Below are positions 11,548 to 22,907 of a stretch of 64,000 nt of DNA, piece after piece (the first letter of the stretch is position 1; each line of letters opens with the position of its first letter). The notes under the pieces were generated by a model. It was not told the DNA's origin and did no database searches. It was given only the letters and a program-made list of their open reading frames with translations. The stretch is from NCBI GenBank assembly GCA_963921935.1, contig OY998176.1, positions 141,714,305-141,778,304 on the forward strand, written 5' to 3'. The DNA comes from Galeruca laticollis (Eukaryota > Arthropoda > Insecta > Coleoptera > Chrysomelidae). The position numbers were made by a program, and so were the translations under genes.

Positions 11548-12338
11548 CTGGAATAAATGTTGATTTTCTTTATTTTACAAATTTCCACAAAATGCAAAAA
11601 AGCTGGATGCAAAAACCAAAAAACCAACCCAAATCTCCTCACCGAAAGTATTTTTTATGCAGAAAATGGAAACGAACACCTTTCGTAGGTGTTAATATAT
11701 TTGAATGAATAAAATCTCAAAATCTGAAGCATCCTCTAATTCGATGGTTATATTTTCACAACAATCATAACAAGTATAAACCACATGCAACAAGCTGCTG
11801 AACCATCTGAATTGAAGGATGTTAGTAATTTTGATGATATAATAAATTTTTTAATTTTTGGTCCAAATAAATGACGATATGCTTAGATTGTAAATTATGA
11901 AATAGTGGCCACTCTTATATAAAAAATACATAAAATCATTTCTTTTAAGGCTGGATACATTTTTCGATATAAGTTTAATTTGGGAATAGTATTTTTCATG
12001 TTACTTGGTATATAGTCGTTTAATTACGTAGTTGAAATTACCCCGTAAACAACGCATCAGTGACGTAACTACAGGGTGGGACAAGTCGACAAAATGCCAA
12101 GGGGCCCCCGCTCAGAGGAGAATCGCATCTCCCAACATTTATTTTTACACATTTAGAAAAATAAGAATAGTTTTGTCTTTAATTTATTTAAGTAACCTAG
12201 TTGGTTGCATACACAAGTAAAAAAATGTATTAAAACTTCAATGCATTTGTAAAAAAAGTTGTAACCCAGTTTTAGAAAGAATGGTCAAAATCCAATAAAT
12301 AATTTCGGAGATATGCGAGGACAAACATACATACATAC
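11548..12338. other. Probable GPCR intron sequence, no gene seen
   Basis: Upstream of the GPCR exon on the minus strand, beginning with its splice acceptor. No further exon with transmembrane character is readable here. A CTACAGGGTGGGACAAG motif near 12064 resembles a transposon end but has no partner. Confidence 0.45.
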
Positions 12339-12610
12339 AGGGCCCCCATTACCATATGTGCAAAGTGTGCAATGCACACGGGCGCCATCTTTTTGGGGCC
12401 CCAAAACCCCGGGTCCAAAAAAAATTGCAACAGAATTTGCAAAAAAAAAACAAAAACAAAAATTAATTTTAAAATAAAAGTTGACAAACTAGGATTAGGT
12501 ACAAATACACACGAAATTTTATTTTATCCAGTTACTGCTGATTCCAATGTTGCGTGAACATGTTAGGCGGTAGTTTCTTGATTTTTTCTGTTCAGACTTG
12601 AATAATGCAC

Positions 12611-12618
12611 TATAAAAG
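12611..12618 (+). promoter_or_regulatory. TATA box of the hAT transposase
   Basis: TATAAAAG lies about 200 nt upstream of the transposase start codon at 12814, within the element. Its position before a spliced first coding exon supports a promoter role. The transcription start is not determined. Confidence 0.5.
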
Positions 12619-12813
12619 CGATGCATCGCCAGAGGCGTTTTTAAGCCGGTTAGTTCACTGGACCGTGCAACAAGTGCATAAAAACAAGTAATCCTAGTAA
12701 TTTTTACATTTAAAGTTATTTTTATTTTGCCAAGTGTTTACTAATTTTTTTCTTGAAAATTAAGTGCTGAATACCTGCTGACTGCAATTTCAACGGTTTT
12801 GATTTTTTATAAA

Positions 12814-15680
12814 ATGGTAAGTGTTCCCTACTTTATATTATAAACATTAATCCTTTATAGTATACTGGTTATAATTAATTTTTATTACCCAAATATCTTT
12901 TTATTAATCGAAATGTCATGTACGAGTTTTAAAAAAGTAATTGGTTTTTTATCCATATCTCGCTTAGGTTTTAAGCTATCGATCTTTTTTAAAAACCATT
13001 TTGAAGAGTTTTTAAGGGCAATAAGATCGAATTAGTTCAATATTTTTTCTGCCTTTAAGGGTTTAAGCTGAAAGGGCTCGAACAAATTTGCTTTTTACTC
13101 AAATATACAAACTTGGTGCTTATTATTGTGCTTACTTTAGAAGTTAATTCCTAATTCCCATGGGCACTAATTGTTTATTTGTTTTTTCAGGATAAAAGAA
13201 ATAGACCTTCAGGTGCGAAGTTTCGCGAACAAAAGAAACTGAGACTACAACAAAGGGAAAATATGGCTGGATCTTTAAAGCACTTCTTGCAAAACAATCA
13301 AGATTCCACGGAGACTATTGATGCGACCGAATCTCAAGATTCTAAATCCATAATATCAGTAACCGTGAGTGGACCATCTGAAATTTCAACAGAGGTGACC
13401 ATGGTAACATCAGATCCTACAATAAGTGGCGGCGGTTGTAGTAGCAAAACAGCTTCTACTGATGCAGAGCCCAAAGAAGCGCCTACAGCGCTTGAACAAT
13501 TCACTTCAGGTAATTCAGTTTGCGTTAAAAGTTCGGTAATGTTAGCTACCGAAATACCTGCTGCAAGTAAGGCTTTAATGAGGCTAGTGTCGATATAATT
13601 CCGTCCAACCCCGGTTTGTGGTCCGAAAGAATCACCAATGAGATAGCTAGAATATTGGTTAAACGTGGTCCGCCCTTGATAGACATCAGTTTAAGCTTTC
13701 CTAGTAATAAAGATAAGAGAAAGGTTTCGTGCAAATACTTTGTAAGAAGTCTAGCAAATGGAGAAAAATTCGAAAGGACTTGGCTCATTTACTTTATTTC
13801 TAAAGATTCTGTATTTTGTTTTTGTTGAAAGTTGTTTTGTACAACTCCTAACACTTTTTGTGATACAAATGGAGTATCTGATTGGCAACACTTGTCTTTA
13901 CTAATGAAGAGACACGAATCATCAATTTTACACAACAGTTATATGATCACTTGGGTTAATTTAAAAAAAAATGTTGGAGACATCTACGACTGTTAATGTT
14001 CATCACCTGCGGATTTCAGAAACGGAAAAAAATATTAGCGCGACGTGTTGGAAAGAATTATTGCGATTGTTAAGTACTTATCTGCTTGTCATTTCAAGGT
14101 TCTCCTAAATTACTTTTCGAACATGATAATAGAAATTTTCTAAAAGCTGTTGAGATGATTGCCTCTTTTGATTCAGTGATGAGACAGCACGTTAGCCGAG
14201 TGTGTAACTGCCAAAAAAATCTGTTAAAATTAATGATATAATTGAATTATTGTCGTCTAAAGTAAGAAATAATATTTTAGAAATGGTTCGCAGTTCAAAA
14301 TATTTTTCAATAATATTATATTGTACACCAGACACTAGTCATACTGAGTAAATTAGTCTTGTTCTGAGGTATGTTGACCTTAACACTGCTAAAAAAAAGG
14401 TTTAAGTTAAGGAAAGTTTTATTGCGTTTAATCCAATACTGGATATATACATTAGTGACAGAAATTTTGAAAAAATTAAATTTAGATATAAAAAATATTA
14501 GGTTATGATAGTGGGCAAACATGAAAGGAAAACATGTTGAGCTTCAAAAATGAATTCTTGATGCGAATCCGAAAGCTTTTTTGTACCTTGTGCGGCTCGT
14601 ACTTTGAACTTAACAGTAAATGACGGTACTAAGGTGCCACAATAAACTTTTTTAATTTTGTGCAAGAGTTATATAATTTTTTTTTGTCATTTACAAAAAG
14701 GTGGGACAACATGAGAATAAATGTCCCCGGATTAAGTTTAAAGCCTCTAAGTGAGACAAGATAGTCCAGCAGAATTAATGCAATAAAGCCCCTTAAACTT
14801 TATTTAATTAATATTTGCGAAAGTCTTCTAGAAGTAGCTGAATATAATTTCTGACATAATGATGCAATACATAAAGCGAGTTCCCTCTTAACGTCTGAAC
14901 AAAATTTTCAATTTATTTGTGGAATTATTATTTGGCATGACGTTTTGTTTCATATAAATATTGTGAGCAAACAAATGCAAAGTGTTACAATTGATATGAA
15001 AGTATGCCAAACCTACCTAAAAAAATTAGTTGATCACTTCCAGCAATATAGATCTGACCAATGATTTCAAGAAATTCTTGTACAAGCGAAAGGAGTAGCA
15101 CTCTCTCTCGAAATTGAAGACTTTCCACCGTTACCAACGGCCAGGAGGAAATTTCAACCAAAACTGTTCGACTATGAACACCGAGATGAGACCCCTCATG
15201 ATGCAAAAACCGCCTTTAAAATTAGTTTTTTCTTAAAAATTAGAGATCAAACTTTAAGCTCTCTAAAAATCCGATTTGGCTTATTAAATGATCTTTTAAA
15301 ACGTTGTTATGTTACTGAAAAACGACTGACAGATCAGGATAATAGGGATATAGACTTCAATGATTTGTTTAATGAAATTAAAGCATTAAAATTGTTTCCA
15401 TTCCCTGATAATACTGACCCCTTAAGTATTTTACAATATATATTTGAAAATATTTAATCTCCACCCTTCCAAACATAAGAATTTCACTAAAAATTCTTCT
15501 GACTTTGTCTGTATCTGTAACTTCTGGCGAGCGATCTTTTTCAAAGTTAAAAATCATTCAAAATTATTTAAGATCTACAATGCTTCAATAAAGATTGTCT
15601 GGGCTAGCAATATTAGCAATTGAACAAGACATTTTTGATGGTATACATTTGAGCATAACGGTATACAGAATAAAATGACG
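12814..15680 (+). pseudogene. hAT transposase with TTF-type zinc finger, broken
   Basis: The first coding exon is just ATG (12814-12816), followed by donor GTAAGTG. The 374-nt intron ends TTTTTTCAG at 13190. Exon 2 reads DKRNRPSGAKFREQKKLRL, the typical start of ZMYM/hAT proteins. A frameshift near 13575 is followed by the TTF finger region (NGEKFERTWL, CFC). From 13830 stops and shifts accumulate, but ANMKGK (14519-14537) and the C-terminal dimerisation region near 15480-15640 (GERSFSKLK) are readable in pieces. An open stretch at 15080-15450 encodes the middle domain. Not functional. Confidence 0.8.
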
Positions 15681-15689
15681 GAAATTTAT

Positions 15690-16200
15690 TAGAAAATTTA
15701 CTAGATGCTTTTAATGCGAGTTGCCTTTGGAAATGCGCAAACGGTATGCCATTTTTCTGTTAGCCCACGTATAGCATAAACATTTATACTATTCAATCGC
15801 AGACTGTTCCGAAACGTGGATATTTTTTTTTTAAATACAGGTACACCTGTCTAATGCGACCCTATGGACTCAAGCAAACGATATGCCAATGATTTTACCA
15901 GTAGCTTTTTCGTTGAATTATACATTCGCTTATGTTAAAACCAAGAAGTTCGAAAAATACAGTGACCTGGTAACGTACACATAAGGATGAAAGAGTAGTT
16001 GTCGTATTTAATTATAAAAATTCTTTATCTTTGTGAATAATTCCTAAATACTTTAAAACTGATAATGTTAACATGTATTCTTGTATTTATTAAAATTTAG
16101 TCAAGTTTGTCATACTACGATTTATAAGTCAAATAGAAAAATATTATTTTCATGGAATAAACTTTGTACTACTAATTCTTACGTTTAAGAATGTATTTTC
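15690..16200. other. AT-rich stretch without recognisable gene
   Basis: Between the hAT C-terminus and the next transposon. No motif, RNA gene or clear inverted repeat seen. Confidence 0.4.
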
Positions 16201-16439
16201 TTCAAATAGTGGCAACGTCTGCCTGAACTGCCAGTCGAAAGACGCCTGTCTCGCTTCGACTCATTCAAATACATGTATTTGTCAGATAACGGAGTCGAAC
16301 ATATTATCTGTGGCACAAACGTCGGTTTTTATTTAATTAATAAATTGGGAGTGTAAGCAAGTAATTGATAATTTGGTGCAATTAAAATACTCTCGTGCTG
16401 TTTATGTATTAGCGGCTGTATAGAGTGTTGTGCGAAGCT

Positions 16440-17660
16440 AGTAAATAAAATATTCCAGAATCTATTAGCCAATTCTTCTAATTGAGCGACGGAAGTTGTG
16501 CAAAAAGATCAACCGCGTCTAAAAGACGAATTACTAGATATCTGTTCAGATTGCACAGGCGCCTCAGAATCAAGCATCTATAAAATATTTAGAGAACAAA
16601 AAGTACCTGGAAAAGTACAGGCACTAAAACGGAAGAACGGTCGGACAAAAATAGAAGTCGGCGAAGACGGGAAATATGCTAGTATACGAAGAACGGTCCA
16701 TACAATTTTCACCAAAAATTAGGTACCAATATTAAAGAAAGTGCTGGAAGCTGTTAGTGAAAACGAGATCATCCGTAAAATGGGTAAGGAGACGTTGAGG
16801 AAAATCTTACATGGTCTGAATTTTAGTTATGAGAAAATGAATAGAAAGAGTGTTCTCATTGAAAGACCTGAAATAGTATTGTGGAGAAGAGGCTATATAA
16901 GGAAAATTAACGAGTTTTGACAAGCAGCTATTGAAGGCTGGTCAAACGGTTTAAAAATGCCATCTCGAAAAGGCCGTCGTTTGATAATTCCACATTTAAG
17001 AAGTAATACTTAGCGGATTTGTGTTAAATGGTGAATTAATATTTAACTCCAAGAAAACGGAAGACTACCATGAAGAGATGAACGCCGATGTATACGAAAG
17101 GTGGTTTGAATGCATTACTAAAATTTGGAACCAGTATCTCTCGTCGTTATGCATAATGCTCCTTACCATAGCTGACACTGCGAAGAAGCACCACAACAAG
17201 CATGGAGAAAACCTCATATTCAAGAATGATTACGAGGTAAAAGCATCCCTTACGATGAAAGCAGTATAAAGAATGAATTGCTTCAAATTGTGAAGATACA
17301 TGAATATAAATATAAGAAACTTGCTGTAGATGGATTAGCATTGTGCCATGGAATTACTGCATTAAGGTTACCCCCGTATCATTGTGAGTTGAATCCAATT
17401 GAATTAATTTGGGCACAAGTTAAAGGAGACGTGGCACGGGAAAATCGAACGTTTAAGTTAGCCGATGTGAAACGCCTTCTTAAGAAATCATTGGAACGAG
17501 TGACAGCAGAAAACTGGAGCCAGTGTATTGCTCATGTTCAAAACGAAAAAAAATGTGGGATTTAATGTGATACTATGGCTGATAAAGATAGCGATGATAT
17601 TATCATCAATGTCGATAGTAGTGATACTGATGATGAAAAATCGGGAAATGACAAAGGATA
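16440..17660 (+). pseudogene. Tc1/mariner-like (IS630 group) transposase, copy 2
   Basis: Same family as 6870-7980 but longer. The N-terminal helix-turn-helix region reads from about 16498. Stops interrupt it at 16720, 16918 and 17010. The segment that should carry the second catalytic Asp reads VVMHNAPYHS at 17141-17170, with His in place of Asp. The third motif LPPYHCELNPIELIWAQVK at 17369-17425 is intact, followed by the usual C-terminal helix (FKLADVKRLLKKSLERV). An acidic serine/aspartate tail follows to about 17660. A second downstream ATG at 17576 starts only this tail. Confidence 0.8.
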
Positions 17661-17752
17661 AGTTCTAACATTGTTTTTCCGTGTTACGTGTTTTATTTTT
17701 GAAATTCTTATTTATGTACCTACGATTTCCATTATTGAAAAAAATCCTTTTG

Positions 17753-17753
<1 letters not shown>

Positions 17754-17805
<52 letters not shown>
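17754..17805. repeat. (TA)n microsatellite, left border of satellite array 1
   Basis: Pure TA run immediately abutting the first satellite monomer at 17806. Confidence 0.97.
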
Positions 17806-17806
<1 letters not shown>

Positions 17807-17902
17807 CAAGATGTACGAATAGTGCGTGACATATGAACAATAAGCAACGAATAAATTAGTGGGTATTGCACGCAAATAGAAGAAGGGGCTACTGAAAAGA
17901 GT

Positions 17903-17959
17903 GGTAACCGCAGACATGCATGTTTCTGGCTCATTAGCTGTCATCGGTACGGTACAACC
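17903..17959 (-). ncRNA. Hammerhead-like ribozyme, array 1 monomer L1
   Basis: Minus-strand copy of the fold described for 18676-18732, identical in sequence. Lies in the leftmost monomer next to the (TA)n border. Confidence 0.5.
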
Positions 17960-18257
17960 AAGAAAAGATGTGAAACATGGGAGCAAAGGTGTTGAATGAA
18001 ACATGAGAAAATATAACAGAATTTAGCAGAATAGTCAAACACAACATTTGTGTCAGTAATATTAGAAGATCTCGAATATTCGAGACAACAACCAACATAG
18101 ACACGGAGGTGCATATAACACTCCCGTCTGAAACTTCCGACCCAGATTAATGAAATAACAACAAGATGTACGAATAGTGCGTGACATATGAACAATAAGC
18201 AACGAATAAATTAGTGGGTATTGCACGCAAATAGAAGAAGGGGCTACTGAAAAGAGT

Positions 18258-18314
18258 GGTAACCGCAGACATGCATGTTTCTGGCTCATTAGCTGTCATC
18301 GGTACGGTACAACC
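18258..18314 (-). ncRNA. Hammerhead-like ribozyme, array 1 monomer L2
   Basis: Minus-strand copy of the same fold, 355 bp from the previous one. Confidence 0.5.
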
Positions 18315-18675
18315 AAGAAAAGATGTGAAACATGGGAGCAAAGGTGTTGAATGAAACATGAGAAAATATAACAGAATTCAGCAGGATAGTCAAACACAAC
18401 ATTTGTGTCAGTAATATTAGAAGATCTCGAATATTCGAGACAACAACCAACATAGACACGGAGGTGCATATAACACTCCCGTCTGAAACTTCCGACCCAG
18501 ATTAATGAAATAACAACAAGATGTACGAATAGTGCGTGACATATGAACAATAAGCAACGAATAAATTAGTGGTTATTACTGACACAAATGTTGTGTTTGA
18601 CTATCCTGCTGAATTCTGTTATATTTTCTCATGTTTCATTCAACACCTTTGCTCCCATGTTTCACATCTTTTCTT

Positions 18676-18732
18676 GGTTGTACCGTACCGATGACAGCTA
18701 ATGAGCCAGAAACATGCATGTCTGCGGTTACC
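18676..18732 (+). ncRNA. Hammerhead-like ribozyme, array 1 monomer R1
   Basis: Type I layout. Stem I is ACCGTA (18682-18687) with TGCGGT (18723-18728), extended by GGT/ACC at the outer ends. The core is CCGATGA (18688-18694), where a hammerhead needs CUGANGA, so one core base is U-to-C. A weak stem II region follows. An extra A precedes GAAA (18709-18712). Stem III is the self-complementary ACATGCATGT (18712-18721). The predicted cleavage site is after C at 18722, giving the required UH context. The U-to-C change, weak stem II and extra A argue against full activity in this family. Stem I covariation with array 2 argues that the structure is real. Confidence 0.5.
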
Positions 18733-19030
18733 ACTCTTTTCAGTAGCCCCTTCTTCTATTTGCGTGCAATACCCACTAATGTATTCGTTGCTTATTGTTC
18801 ATATGTCACGCACTATTCGTACATCTTGTTGTTATTTCATTAATCTGGGTCGGAAGTTTCAGACGGGAGTGTTATATGCACCTCCGTGTCTATGTTGGTT
18901 GTTGTCTCGAATATTCGAGATCTTCTAATATTACTGACACAAATGTTGTGTTTGACTATCCTGCTGAATTCTGTTATATTTTCTCATGTTTCATTCAACA
19001 CCTTTGCTCCCATGTTTCACATCTTTTCTT

Positions 19031-19087
19031 GGTTGTACCGTACCGATGACAGCTAATGAGCCAGAAACATGCATGTCTGCGGTTACC
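19031..19087 (+). ncRNA. Hammerhead-like ribozyme, array 1 monomer R2
   Basis: Second plus-strand copy, same sequence and fold as 18676-18732. Confidence 0.5.
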
Positions 19088-19385
19088 ACTCTTTTCAGTA
19101 GCCCCTTCTTCTATTTGCGTGCAATACCCACTAATTTATTCGTTGCTTATTGTTCATATGTCACGCACTATTCGTACATCTTGATGTTATTTCATTAATC
19201 TGGGTCGGAAGTTTCAGACGGGAGTGTTATATGCACCTCCGTGTCTATGTTGGTTGTTGTCTCGAATATTCGAGATCTTCTAATATTACTGACACAAATG
19301 TTGTGTTTGACTATTCTGCTAAATTCTGTTATATTTTCTCATGTTTCATTCAACACCTTTGCTCCCATGTTTCACATCTTTTCTT

Positions 19386-19442
19386 GGTTGTACCGTACCG
19401 ATGACAGCTAATGAGCCAGAAACATGCATGTCTGCGGTTACC
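19386..19442 (+). ncRNA. Hammerhead-like ribozyme, array 1 monomer R3
   Basis: Third plus-strand copy, in the partial monomer that ends at the right (TA)n border. Confidence 0.5.
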
Positions 19443-19502
19443 ACTCTTTTCAGTAGCCCCTTCTTCTATTTGCGTGCAATACCCACTAATGTATTCGTTG
19501 CT

Positions 19503-19504
<2 letters not shown>

Positions 19505-19557
<53 letters not shown>
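19505..19557. repeat. (TA)n microsatellite between satellite array 1 and PLE-A
   Basis: Pure TA run that truncates the last satellite monomer on the left and adjoins the 3' region of PLE-A on the right. Confidence 0.97.
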
Positions 19558-19560
<3 letters not shown>

Positions 19561-19613
19561 CAAATATTAGTGGGGGATTTGGCATATGAGACAAAGAATA
19601 CTCTGTTTAATTA

Positions 19614-19653
19614 GTCCGAGCTTTCGAAAATGTTTATTTCCATTCTCAGGGAC
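19614..19653 (-). ncRNA. Hammerhead-like ribozyme at the 3' end of PLE-A
   Basis: On the minus strand, stem I is GTCC with GGAC (4 bp). The core reads CTGAGAA where CUGANGA is required, so the invariant G8 is A. A single T is followed by stem II GGAAAT/ATTTTC (6 bp including one G-U), then GAAA. The self-complementary AGCT forms a minimal stem III, and C precedes the cleavage point. Apart from G8 and the unpaired T the core is complete. Hammerheads are known in PLE termini, which supports the call. Catalysis is unlikely with G8 changed. Confidence 0.5.
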
Positions 19654-20227
19654 ACTACAATTGATAAAAATAGTCAAAATTTGAAATCAAACAATGAAAT
19701 TAACACTTACATCAAGTGAGGTTATTTGTCATTAAGTTGGTGTAAATGTGAAAACAACATCAATGTGCTTTTTCTTTCCTTGAAAAATGGTTCTTAATAA
19801 TTACAATGTACGAAATCACATGTTAAAATTATCACAGTATCTAAAATTTCTCCAATATATACAATTTTTGTGATTAAAACAGATCAGCTACCACGTGAAA
19901 CTCAATAAAATATTAAGGTTAGGAAACTGTCACTAAAGCATTCTTCTCTTCCATTGACGCCTTGATTGAGACTTATACGTTTGGTTATCTAGTTATATAA
20001 ATCAATGAAAGGAGGCCGCTTCAGTGAAGTTCTCTCAAACAATACTGTTTATAAATTTATAATGTTATTAAAGTATGTGACAGTTGTGTATTGAAATTGA
20101 TTGTTAACAGGTATGAATAAATAGAACTAAGGTTATCAATATCTGTACGTTTGTTCATATTGTTAGGTCTCTGCGAAATATATGTCATTTCCAAGAACGT
20201 TCTCTTGGTATTATTAGTTTCGGTGGC

Positions 20228-21230
20228 TTAGATACGAAAATTGTCATAATCCATTACATGACCCTCACTGCGCACATGTTCCGCCAAAGCACATCTGTCA
20301 GGGTGCAGTCTACTATCACTCTTATGATATGTTATACGGTCTTTTACTGGTCTCGAGGTCTGGCCAATGTATATCTTATCACAATTTGTACAAGGGATGG
20401 AGTAAACTACATCTGACATCTGCGCCCTAGGCACTCTATCTTTAAGTACTGAGAAAATAGAATCCACCGTCAGGACACTTCTGTTCGCAATGACAATGTC
20501 AGGTACTATTTCAAAAATCTTCTTCAACTTGGGTGTTATTTCCTCTATATATGGCAAAGAAACATATTTTTTCAATGACTGATGGTTTGTTGAGCCCGTC
20601 ACCTCCGTGGGACAAATATGAGTTTCTAACGCTGAGTTATTTTTGATAAATTAATTGGTTCAGTAATGCATACGGGTAGGAATTGCTCAGAAACATACCA
20701 AACAGAATTTTATACTTTTTTTGGTGACAGGAGGAGTCAGACAACTGGGAGATTCTATTCTTCATCTGTTTAATCAAATTCACCTTCATAGACTTTTTGT
20801 GGTATGACCAATAGTTGAGGTATCTACCTGAACTCATTGGTTTCTGGTACCAATCAATAAGTACGATGTTGTTTGTTGTACGGATAAACTTAATGTCTAA
20901 GAACGGGACTGATTGTTGGTTATCTTCAGTTTCTATAGTAAACTGTATGTGAGGATCGAGATCATTAAATACGTATAGAATCTCGTCTATACCATCTCTC
21001 GGGATAGAAAGGATTATGTCATCGACATATTTCTTAACAAAAAAAGGTTTATAAGTTAGTACTGGTAGAACAATATCCAACACGTCATCCATTACATAAC
21101 AAGCCAAAATGGGCGATATTGTTGCACCCATTGGTGTTCCAAAAGTTTGCTTGTAAACTTGAATATTAAACGAAAGATAGTTATTCTTAAACACGAAAGT
21201 GATACACTCTACAAACATCACTAACGACAT
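20228..21230 (-). pseudogene. PLE reverse transcriptase / GIY-YIG endonuclease, partial
   Basis: C-terminal RT half reads from 21230 to 20637. It has the motif B region FGTPMGATISPILACYVMDD, motif C KKYVDDIILS, and PFLDIKF. RYLNYWSYHKKSMKVNLI leads to the linker. A frame break at 20603-20640 separates the second part (20602-20228). That part has the GIY-YIG nuclease signature YSIPCTNCDKIYIGQTSR with its paired cysteines, then CALAEHVRSEGH. A complete PLE protein would have a further 250 or more residues at the N-terminus. Function in life: target-primed reverse transcription with DNA cutting by the GIY-YIG domain. Confidence 0.9.
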
Positions 21231-21234
21231 TTCG

Positions 21235-21236
<2 letters not shown>

Positions 21237-21295
<59 letters not shown>
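21237..21295. repeat. (TA)n microsatellite
   Basis: Pure TA tract at the truncated 5' edge of PLE-A. Confidence 0.97.
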
Positions 21296-21298
<3 letters not shown>

Positions 21299-21736
21299 GA
21301 ATATAATTTCATAAAATACGAGGTGCTATATGAAATATAAATTTCGATTTTCTACTACACCTGTTTTAGTCGAAATTTCAATAATTTCAACTTATTGGCC
21401 TGACCGTTCTTCGAAGGGCAAAACAACTACATTCGTGGCTAATACCACGCAGAATATTGAATTACATCCCCTTCGAAAACCGTGACGTTGATCGGCCATT
21501 TTGCCGATACGGACATCTGTGGTGATTCGCAACTGATAGCGGAAGAGCATAGTACACTTACGCGTTTCGACCTTCTTGGGTCTCTTCAAGAGTGCCGTAA
21601 TGCCTTCCAGTTCAGAATCTCTAATCCGAACTGAAGATTACACCCTCCGACAACCTCTCTTGGTTCGTGTAGTTACACAAGCGAGAAGTAGTCAGTTGGC
21701 GCCATCTTCACTTTCAGTTGCGAACCAACACCTCAG

Positions 21737-21738
<2 letters not shown>
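21296..21738. other. Unclassified segment between two (TA)n tracts
   Basis: Higher GC than its surroundings, with no recognisable protein motif (a 65-codon minus-strand frame at 21392-21589 has none) and no similarity that I can see to the satellites or PLEs. It may be part of a PLE 5' region or an independent insertion. Confidence 0.3.

Positions 21739-21795
<57 letters not shown>
21739..21795. repeat. (TA)n microsatellite, left border of satellite array 2
   Basis: Pure TA tract directly before the first array 2 monomer. Confidence 0.97.
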
Positions 21796-21798
<3 letters not shown>

Positions 21799-22497
21799 AA
21801 GATGTAGGAATATCGCGTGATGTGTAAACAACAACAACAACAAAGAGATTCAGAGGTAATTCACGCAAAAAGAAAAAGGGCTACGGAAACAGAATGGTAA
21901 CCGCGACCATGCATGTTTATGGCTCATTTTCCATCCTCAGCACGGTATAACCAAATAAGGATGTGAAACTTGGGAGCAAAGATGTGAATCGAAACATGGT
22001 AAAACACAAAACAACGGATTTCAACATGGAAACTAAACGCTCATTTGTGCCTTCAATTGTAAGATCCCGAGTTTTCAGGACAACAACCAAGATCGACAAG
22101 GAGGCGGAGAGCTAGTGAAACAGAGTGGTAACCACTCTGTTCCAGTAGCCCTTTTTCTTTTTGCGTGAATTACCCATGACTCTCTTTGTTGTTGCTGTTT
22201 ACATATCATGCGGTATTCCTACATCTTCTTTGTTGTTTACTATGGGTCGGAAGGTTCAAGCATGGGGGCTCTATGCGCCTCCGTGTCGATATTCCAATTG
22301 GAGGCACAATTGAGCGTTTTATTTCCCTGTTGAAATCCGTTGTTTTGTGTTTTCCCATGTTTCGATTAACATCTTTGCCCCAAGTTTCACATCCTTATTG
22401 CCAAATGAACCAGAAACATGCATGTCCGTGGTTACCACTCCGTTTCAGTAGCCTTTTTTCTTTTTGCGTGAATTACCCATGAATCCCTTTGTTTTTG

Positions 22498-22525
22498 TAT
22501 ATATATATATACATATATATATATA
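22498..22525. repeat. Short (TA)n tract inside array 2
   Basis: A 28-bp TA run with one C interruption that separates the two palindromes of array 2. Confidence 0.9.
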
Positions 22526-22560
22526 ACAACAAAGAAATTCATGGGCTACTGAAACAGAGT

Positions 22561-22616
22561 GGTAACCGCGGACATGCATGTTTCTGGCTCATTTGCCTCT
22601 TCAGCACGGTATAACC
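22561..22616 (-). ncRNA. Hammerhead-like ribozyme, array 2
   Basis: Minus-strand copy, identical to the fold described at 23333-23388. Confidence 0.55.
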
Positions 22617-22907
22617 AAATAAGGATGTGAAATTCGGGAGCAAAGATGTTAATCGAAACATGGGAAAACACAAAACAACGGATTTCAGCAGGGAAACCAA
22701 ACGCTCATTTGTGCCTCCAATTGGAAGATCCGGAGTTTTCAGGACAACAACCAAGATCGACACGGAGGCGCATATAGCCCCCCGCCATGAACCTTCCGAC
22801 CCATAGTAATAACAAAGAAATGTAGGAATATCGCGTGATATGTTAACAATAACAACAAAGAAATTCATGGGTAATTCACGCAAAATAAAGGGCTACTGAA
22901 ACAGAGT

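Larger units (their letters stand above)
12339..15680 (+). mobile_element. hAT-family DNA transposon (ZMYM/TTF-finger type), dead
   Basis: The left edge CAGGGCCCCCATTACC at 12339, followed by a TGTGCAATGCACACGGGCGCC segment in two pieces, has the form of hAT-type inverted repeats. A promoter, a first intron and a full-length but broken transposase follow. The right terminus is not identified, so the end coordinate marks the last transposase homology. Confidence 0.6.
17806..19505. repeat. Satellite array 1: 355-bp monomers arranged as a palindrome
   Basis: Copies starting ACAAGATGTACGAATAG occur at 17806, 18161 and 18516, exactly 355 bp apart, in one orientation. From about 18576 the same monomer runs in the opposite orientation, with ATTACTGACACAAATG phases at 18576, 18931 and 19286, again 355 bp apart. 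Two full plus one partial copies face two full plus one partial. Monomers are nearly identical. The outermost copy on each side shares one variant (AGCAGAATAG or its complement, near 18025 and 19310). Inner copies share the other (AGCAGGATAG). Open frames here repeat once per monomer, are in both orientations and have no protein motif, so I do not call genes. Each monomer carries a hammerhead-like fold. Confidence 0.95.
19558..21236 (-). mobile_element. Penelope-like element PLE-A, 5' truncated
   Basis: Minus-strand PLE bounded on both sides by (TA)n. It holds the C-terminal part of RT plus the GIY-YIG endonuclease (20228-21230), then a roughly 600-nt 3' region ending with a hammerhead-like fold at 19614-19653. 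RT homology stops exactly at the TA tract at 21237, so the 5' half is missing. Confidence 0.85.

Noticed and set aside
17626..17645. CTGATGATGAAAA string as a hammerhead core
   Set aside because: It is the coding sequence of the acidic transposase tail, with no stem II between the core and GAAA and no pairing flanks.
17665..19614. Repeated 70-84 codon open frames across array 1
   Set aside because: They recur once per 355-bp monomer in both orientations and overlap each other. They have no protein motif and are by-products of the satellite sequence.
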